From Alphaproteobacteria bacterium UBA7691 (GTDB lineage Bacteria > Pseudomonadota > Alphaproteobacteria > Ferrovibrionales > Ferrovibrionaceae): a DNA stretch of 19,578 nt. Of this stretch, positions 15,609 to 19,578 are shown one piece after another. The first letter of the stretch is position 1. Every line of letters starts with the position of its first letter. The DNA lies in NCBI GenBank assembly GCA_002482765.1, contig DLGP01000151.1, positions 32,875 through 52,452 of the forward strand. The letters are read 5' to 3'. The notes below the pieces were generated by a model. It was not told where the DNA came from and ran no database searches. It worked only from the letters and a program-made list of their open reading frames with translations. Made by a program: the position numbers and the translations under genes.

Positions 15609-16355
15609 ATGGATTTCCGGAATTATCGCGGCACGGTGTTTTTCGCCATCAAGGACAAGGACAACTTTGCGCGCGGCATGAACCACATGCTGGCCGAAGT
15701 GGTGGCCGGCGGCATCTTCACCGGCGACAACATGATCAGCCTGTCGAAGAATATGGGGTTCCTCGACGATGCCGATTTTATGCAGGCCGTGTCACGCAAT
15801 GTCAGCAGCAATGTTGAGCGCAGCACAATCTGGCGCCAGGCGGTGGTGGCCTGGGCGGCGCGCGAAGGCTTAAGGCGCGAGGGCGATTTTGTTGAATGCG
15901 CCTGCTACAAAGGCACCACGGCGCGGATTGTTTGCGACTACCTGGATTTTGGCAAACTGGACAAACACTATTATCTCTATGACCTGTTTGAGCATGATCC
16001 GACGATGCCGCATCACGCCATGAGCGGGCATAGCCAGGAACTCTATGCCACCACTCAAGCGCGATTTTCCGATCTGCCGAATGTGACCGTGACCCAGGGC
16101 GCGGTGCCGGCGGTGCTGCACAGCGTGGCGCCGGAAAAAATCGCCTTCATGCATATCGACCTGAACAATGCCGATGCCGAAATCGGCGCGCTGGATTTGC
16201 TGTTTGACCGCATGAGTCCCGGCGCCATTCTTGTGCTCGACGATTTTGGCTGGGTCTACTACCATGCTCAGCATAAGGCGGAGACGACCTGGTTTGCCAA
16301 ACGTGGCTACCGGGTGCTGGAACTGCCCACCGGCCAAGGCTTGGTGATCAAATAG
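15609..16355 (+). CDS. TylF-like SAM-dependent O-methyltransferase, copy 2
   Basis: 248-residue tandem paralogue of the preceding gene, with exactly the same length. By hand alignment without gaps, 186 of 248 residues are identical (75%). The first 80 residues differ at 37 positions, but residues 81-248 differ at only 25. All motifs are kept: DFVECACYKGTTARI, MHIDLNNADAE and LVLDDFGW (208-215). The high conservation of the catalytic part and the divergence of the N-terminal part suggest that the two copies methylate related acceptors or form a heteromer. Start ATG at 15609; the Shine-Dalgarno is weak. The next gene follows 15 bases after the stop. Confidence 0.82.
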   Translation: MDFRNYRGTVFFAIKDKDNFARGMNHMLAEVVAGGIFTGDNMISLSKNMGFLDDADFMQAVSRNVSSNVERSTIWRQAVVAWAAREGLRREGDFVECACYKGTTARIVCDYLDFGKLDKHYYLYDLFEHDPTMPHHAMSGHSQELYATTQARFSDLPNVTVTQGAVPAVLHSVAPEKIAFMHIDLNNADAEIGALDLLFDRMSPGAILVLDDFGWVYYHAQHKAETTWFAKRGYRVLELPTGQGLVIK

Positions 16356-16370
16356 TGGAGTGACCCAGGC

Positions 16371-17489
16371 ATGGCGATTGCAGATCGTTCGCTGCTGGCC
16401 CTGCTGCGCTGCGGTTCGGCGCGGGTGTTTGACCTGCAAGGCCGCAGCCGCGATCTGGCCAAGCGCCCCGGCCTGCCGGCACCGAAACCCTTCTTCAATA
16501 ATCGCAACGCCAACCGGCTGCTGATCCTGAAATACGCCCCGCCGGCGCATGAGCGGGTGGCCTTGCGCAGCGAACGTGCGGTGCAGACCAAGCTGTATCT
16601 GCCGTTCAACGACCAGAATATCGAAGAAGGCGGCAAGACCATCCTGCTCTCCGATACCCGGCTGGAACTGGCGCTGGAGGAGCAATTGGCGCTATCGCCG
16701 CGCCATGATGCCGCTGCCTTCCGCCATGATCGCCCGATCCTCGACACATTGGATGGCCTGCCTTCGCTGGACCCGTTCCTGATGCGCGACCGCATGGATA
16801 TCGACGGGCATAATATCGACAGCGCCTATTTCGCCTTCGCCGAGGGTGAGCTGGAACGGATCAAAGGTTTTGTGCGCGACAAGATGAACAAGGTGGCCGC
16901 CTTCGCCATGCAGGACAAGGTGAATACCGCCGACGGCCAGGAAGCGGTGGAGCGGCTGACACAGAAGCTGTGGGAAGCCAATGATGCCGCCGCCTTGGCG
17001 CCGGTGATCCGCGCCTTCCGCATCAATCCGGCCAATGCGCCGGAAATTGTTTATGGCTGGAAGGGTACGATTTATTACGACTACGAATATAGCCGCCAGC
17101 GCAGCGCCTGGGAAAGTATGCTGGAATGGCTGAGCCATGGCGCACGGCCGCGCGAGGGCGCCGTGGGCGCCGCCGCCCGCGACCTGGATGAATTGCGCGT
17201 CGCGGCCCGCAATGCGCTGCTGGTGCATTGGGCGCGCGCCACTGAAAAGCTGAACCGCTACCGTTTCTGCTTCGATGAATTATTTCTGCACAAAAAAGAT
17301 GCGGCGCCCTTTGTTGATTTCCTGCGCGATTCAAAACGCACCTTCTGGGAATTGGGCGACAGCCTGTCGCGCCTGAGTCACAGCCATGCCGTGTGGGATC
17401 GCGGCACCAATCGCTTTCCCTTGCGGCGCCTGCCCGCCCCGGCCTTGGCCGACCTGCTCGACATGATCTATCAGGTCAATGCCGATTAG
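16371..17489 (+). CDS. Conserved-looking protein of unknown function in the methyltransferase operon
   Basis: 372-residue soluble protein that I do not recognise. Visible features: an N-terminal region with LLRCGSARVFDLQGRSRDLA and PFFNNRNANRLLILKYAP (40-57), TKLYLPFNDQNIEEGGKT (73-90), an acidic DGLPSLDPFLMRDRM (128-142), a helical middle (155-215), and VYGWKGTIYYDYEYSR (227-242), then an alpha-helical C-terminal half rich in Arg, Leu and Trp. No signal peptide, membrane helix or nucleotide motif. The NNRNANRL segment and the LPSLDPFLMR segment look conserved rather than random. GGAG lies about 10 bases before the ATG, and the 15-base gap from the second methyltransferase implies co-transcription. 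It may be an accessory or structural partner of the methyltransferases. Confidence 0.75.
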   Translation: MAIADRSLLALLRCGSARVFDLQGRSRDLAKRPGLPAPKPFFNNRNANRLLILKYAPPAHERVALRSERAVQTKLYLPFNDQNIEEGGKTILLSDTRLELALEEQLALSPRHDAAAFRHDRPILDTLDGLPSLDPFLMRDRMDIDGHNIDSAYFAFAEGELERIKGFVRDKMNKVAAFAMQDKVNTADGQEAVERLTQKLWEANDAAALAPVIRAFRINPANAPEIVYGWKGTIYYDYEYSRQRSAWESMLEWLSHGARPREGAVGAAARDLDELRVAARNALLVHWARATEKLNRYRFCFDELFLHKKDAAPFVDFLRDSKRTFWELGDSLSRLSHSHAVWDRGTNRFPLRRLPAPALADLLDMIYQVNAD

Positions 17490-17509
17490 GCAGGTGAATG
17501 CCGATTAGG
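17472..17509. repeat. 19-bp tandem duplication across the end of the unknown gene
   Basis: Two adjacent 19-base units (17472-17490 and 17491-17509), starting CAGGT and ending CCGATTAGG, differ at one base. The first unit encodes the last residues (QVNAD) and the TAG stop of the upstream gene; the second lies just outside it. It looks like a recent replication-slippage duplication with no effect on the protein. Confidence 0.8.
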
Positions 17510-17570
17510 CCGCGCCTGATCTTGCCTGCATGCCGCCTGTGGCGCGATAGTTGCTGAAAGCAATCAGTTC

Positions 17571-17599
17571 GGCGCTGCCTGGCAGACAGGCCCGGCGCC
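17571..17599 (+). terminator. Hairpin before the chemoreceptor gene (possible terminator or leader structure)
   Basis: GGCGC-t-GCCTG-gcaga-CAGGC-ccg-GCGCC forms a two-part stem (5 + 5 bp) with a small internal loop. It follows the stop of the unknown gene by about 80 bases and precedes the chemoreceptor ATG by 21. No immediate U-run follows, so termination is unproven. Confidence 0.3.
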
Positions 17600-17620
17600 G
17601 TGAGCCAAGGGGTTTTCATC

Positions 17621-19578
17621 ATGCGCTTCGGCATCCGCCAGAAGTTATTCATCGCCATCGGCGCCATTGCCGGCCTGACATTGATTTCCAGCCTGGTGGC
17701 ATGGATTTTTTTCACCCAGTTGCGCGGCACGCTCAACCTGATGGCCGAACGCAGCATTCCGGCGATGAATGCCGCCCTCAGCCTGGCGGCGCAAAGCGCC
17801 GAACTGGCCGCCGCCGCGCCCGTGCTGGCCTATGCCGCCAGCCAGAATGAACGCCAGAGCGCCGGCAGCACATTGTCTGGCCGGGTGATGCAGCTTGATC
17901 GCTTGCTGGCCGAGGTGAATGCCTCGGATGCCAGCGATGCCGTGAAGCAGGCGCTGGAGCGCGATGTCAGCAAACTTTCGGCCACCATCCTGGCGATTGA
18001 CGAAGCGGTGAATGGCCGCCTCAAGCTGACCGTGGAACGCGCCGCCCTGACCAAACAACTGACCGAGCAGCATACCAGCTTCCTCGCCCTGTCACGTCCC
18101 GCCGTGGATCAGTCGGTGATGGATATGACGATGGAATTTGAACTGGCCAGCCGTGGCAAGCCGGAGCAGATCCCCGACAAGATCCAGGAAATCATGGATG
18201 GCCAGCTCAACGCCGCCCGCGCCATGATGGAACTGGTGGCCAAGGTCAATCAGGCCGTCGGCATGCTGGCCGTGGCCTCGCAGGCTGGCGCCGCCGAGGA
18301 GATCGAGCTGATAGCCAGCGAATTTGTCAATGTTTCGGCCGAGGCGGCGCGCGCGGTGGAAACCGCTTTGGTTGGGCGCGAGACATCGGAGGAAGCCAAG
18401 ACCGTGGCCGCCATTCTGGCGCTGGGCCGTGGCGAGAACAGCCTGTTCAAACTGCGCGGCCGCGAATTGGCGGCGCTGGACAAAGCCGTGCTGGCCCTGG
18501 CCGAAGCGCGCCAGGCGGCCGAAACCTTGCGCGACAGTGTGGAGCAGCTGGTGCAGGCGGCACGCGACGGCGCCGATAGCGCCAGCCGGCGCTCACTGGG
18601 CGCCATCACCCTGGCGCAATCAGTGCAGGGCATGCTGGCGTTGGGTTCGCTGCTGGCGGCGGCATTGATCGCCTGGCTGTTTGTTGGCCGCCGCGTGGTT
18701 GATCCGATCACCAGCACCACCGCCGTGATGGGCCGGCTGGCGGCGCGTGACTGGGCCACGCCGGTGGCCGGCACCGAGCGCAGTGACGAAATCGGCGCCA
18801 TGGCCCGTGCCGTGCAGGTCTTCAAGGAACAGGGCCAGGAAGCTGATCGTTTGCAAAGCCGGATTGAGGCCGACCGGCAGCGCTATGAAGCCGAGCGGCG
18901 TGAGCAAGAGGCATTGCTGCGCCAGGCAGTGGGCGAGATCGTGGCCGCAGCCGCAGCCGGCAATCTGGAGCGCCGGATTGATATCGCGGCGCTGGACGGC
19001 GTGATGCGCGACCTGGGCGGCGGCGTCAACGACCTGCTTTCCACCCTGGCCCGGGTGCTGCACGATCTTGAAACCGCACTGCATGCGCTGGCCGATGGTG
19101 ACCTGACGCGGCGCATTGATGGCAGTTATGACGGCGTGTTCGGCCAATTGGCCGGCAATGCCAACCAGGTGGCCGAGCGGCTGGCCGGCACGCTGCGACA
19201 ACTCAACGAAACCGCCGGCAATGTGCGCGATGCGGCGCAGGAGATTTCCGTGGGCGCGCATGATCTGGCGCAGCGCACCGAGGCACAGAGTGCCAGCCTG
19301 CAACGCACGGCAGCGGCAATGGAGCAGGTTACCGCCACGGTGCGGCAGAATGCCGACAATGCCCGTGCCGCCAACCAGCAGGTGGCGGCGGCGCGTGATA
19401 CTGCCGATCAGGGCGGCCAGGTGACACGCGAGGCGGTGGCGGCGATGGGCGGCATCGAGGACAGCGCCAGGCGGATTTCCGATATTGTGACGCTGATTGA
19501 TGAAATCGCCTTCCAGACCAACCTGCTGGCGCTGAATGCCAGTGTTGAGGCGGCGCGCGCCGGCGAGGCCGGCAAGGG
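17621..19578 (+). CDS. Methyl-accepting chemotaxis protein, 3' end outside the window
   Basis: 652 residues are visible and the frame stays open to the window edge. Seen: a first membrane helix (about 8-31), a ~300-residue, almost entirely helical periplasmic sensor, a second membrane helix (about 335-356), a HAMP domain (VVDPITSTTAVMGRLAARDW ... ERSDEIGAMARAVQVFKEQ), then two further HAMP-like units (GNLERRIDI ... and DGDLTRRIDGSYDGVFGQLA), and the MCP signalling coiled coil up to its hairpin tip (IDEIAFQTNLLALNASVEAA, from D627). The ATG at 17621 has AAGGGG 8 bases upstream; an in-frame GTG at 17600 is less likely. It would signal through CheW/CheA to the flagellar motor. The ligand is unknown: no Cache or PAS motif is recognised in the sensor. 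Confidence 0.93.
   Translation, partial: MRFGIRQKLFIAIGAIAGLTLISSLVAWIFFTQLRGTLNLMAERSIPAMNAALSLAAQSAELAAAAPVLAYAASQNERQSAGSTLSGRVMQLDRLLAEVNASDASDAVKQALERDVSKLSATILAIDEAVNGRLKLTVERAALTKQLTEQHTSFLALSRPAVDQSVMDMTMEFELASRGKPEQIPDKIQEIMDGQLNAARAMMELVAKVNQAVGMLAVASQAGAAEEIELIASEFVNVSAEAARAVETALVGRETSEEAKTVAAILALGRGENSLFKLRGRELAALDKAVLALAEARQAAETLRDSVEQLVQAARDGADSASRRSLGAITLAQSVQGMLALGSLLAAALIAWLFVGRRVVDPITSTTAVMGRLAARDWATPVAGTERSDEIGAMARAVQVFKEQGQEADRLQSRIEADRQRYEAERREQEALLRQAVGEIVAAAAAGNLERRIDIAALDGVMRDLGGGVNDLLSTLARVLHDLETALHALADGDLTRRIDGSYDGVFGQLAGNANQVAERLAGTLRQLNETAGNVRDAAQEISVGAHDLAQRTEAQSASLQRTAAAMEQVTATVRQNADNARAANQQVAAARDTADQGGQVTREAVAAMGGIEDSARRISDIVTLIDEIAFQTNLLALNASVEAARAGEAGK

Overview
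The window looks like chromosomal DNA of a GC-rich alphaproteobacterium. Lineage markers are an FzlA-like division protein, a DUF1674/SDHAF4-type protein, an HtpX protease, an Lrp-linked phenylalanine hydroxylase and CTTG-type promoter elements. I would guess the Rhodospirillales sphere, but the sequence cannot settle that. Most genes are dense, GC-rich and intact. One short segment (8422-9360) is sharply AT-rich and foreign in character. The only gap of more than 300 bases without a gene, 2032-2405, holds a promoter and a cobalamin riboswitch.

Layout. (1) 28-2405: a TonB-dependent receptor (BtuB type, minus strand) behind a good sigma70-like promoter, a cobalamin riboswitch and a small hairpin that buries its Shine-Dalgarno sequence. 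(2) 2406-5505, plus strand: an SbmA/BacA/YddA-type ABC protein (membrane domain fused to ATPase), an AraC-family regulator 7 bases downstream, and a VOC (glyoxalase-fold) protein. The receptor and the BacA-like transporter are divergent neighbours and could be the outer- and inner-membrane halves of a corrinoid uptake route. (3) 5518-7105: HtpX (minus), then an SDHAF4-like protein and a small coiled-coil protein (plus). (4) argG (plus), with a recognisable promoter. (5) The AT-rich islet, with two small unrecognised genes: a coiled-coil two-helix membrane protein and a soluble, possibly lamin-tail-like beta protein. It lies between convergent argG and queG and supplies the last ~22 codons of queG. 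(6) Minus-strand cluster phhA - fzlA - ridA - queG, with an Lrp/AsnC regulator divergent from phhA across a palindromic, helically phased TGCAAT operator region. (7) An N-formylglutamate amidohydrolase (minus), tRNA-Val(GAC), and a HigB/HigA-type toxin-antitoxin pair (minus) whose promoter sits inside an inverted repeat. (8) A plus-strand group of two tandem TylF-like methyltransferase paralogues and a conserved-looking protein of unknown function. (9) A methyl-accepting chemotaxis protein cut off by the window end.

Biological links. Corrinoid uptake at the left end could serve QueG, a cobalamin-dependent enzyme, among others. The Lrp regulator very probably controls phenylalanine hydroxylase. 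The parts most likely to be undescribed are the two-gene AT-rich islet and the duplicated methyltransferase plus unknown-protein operon.
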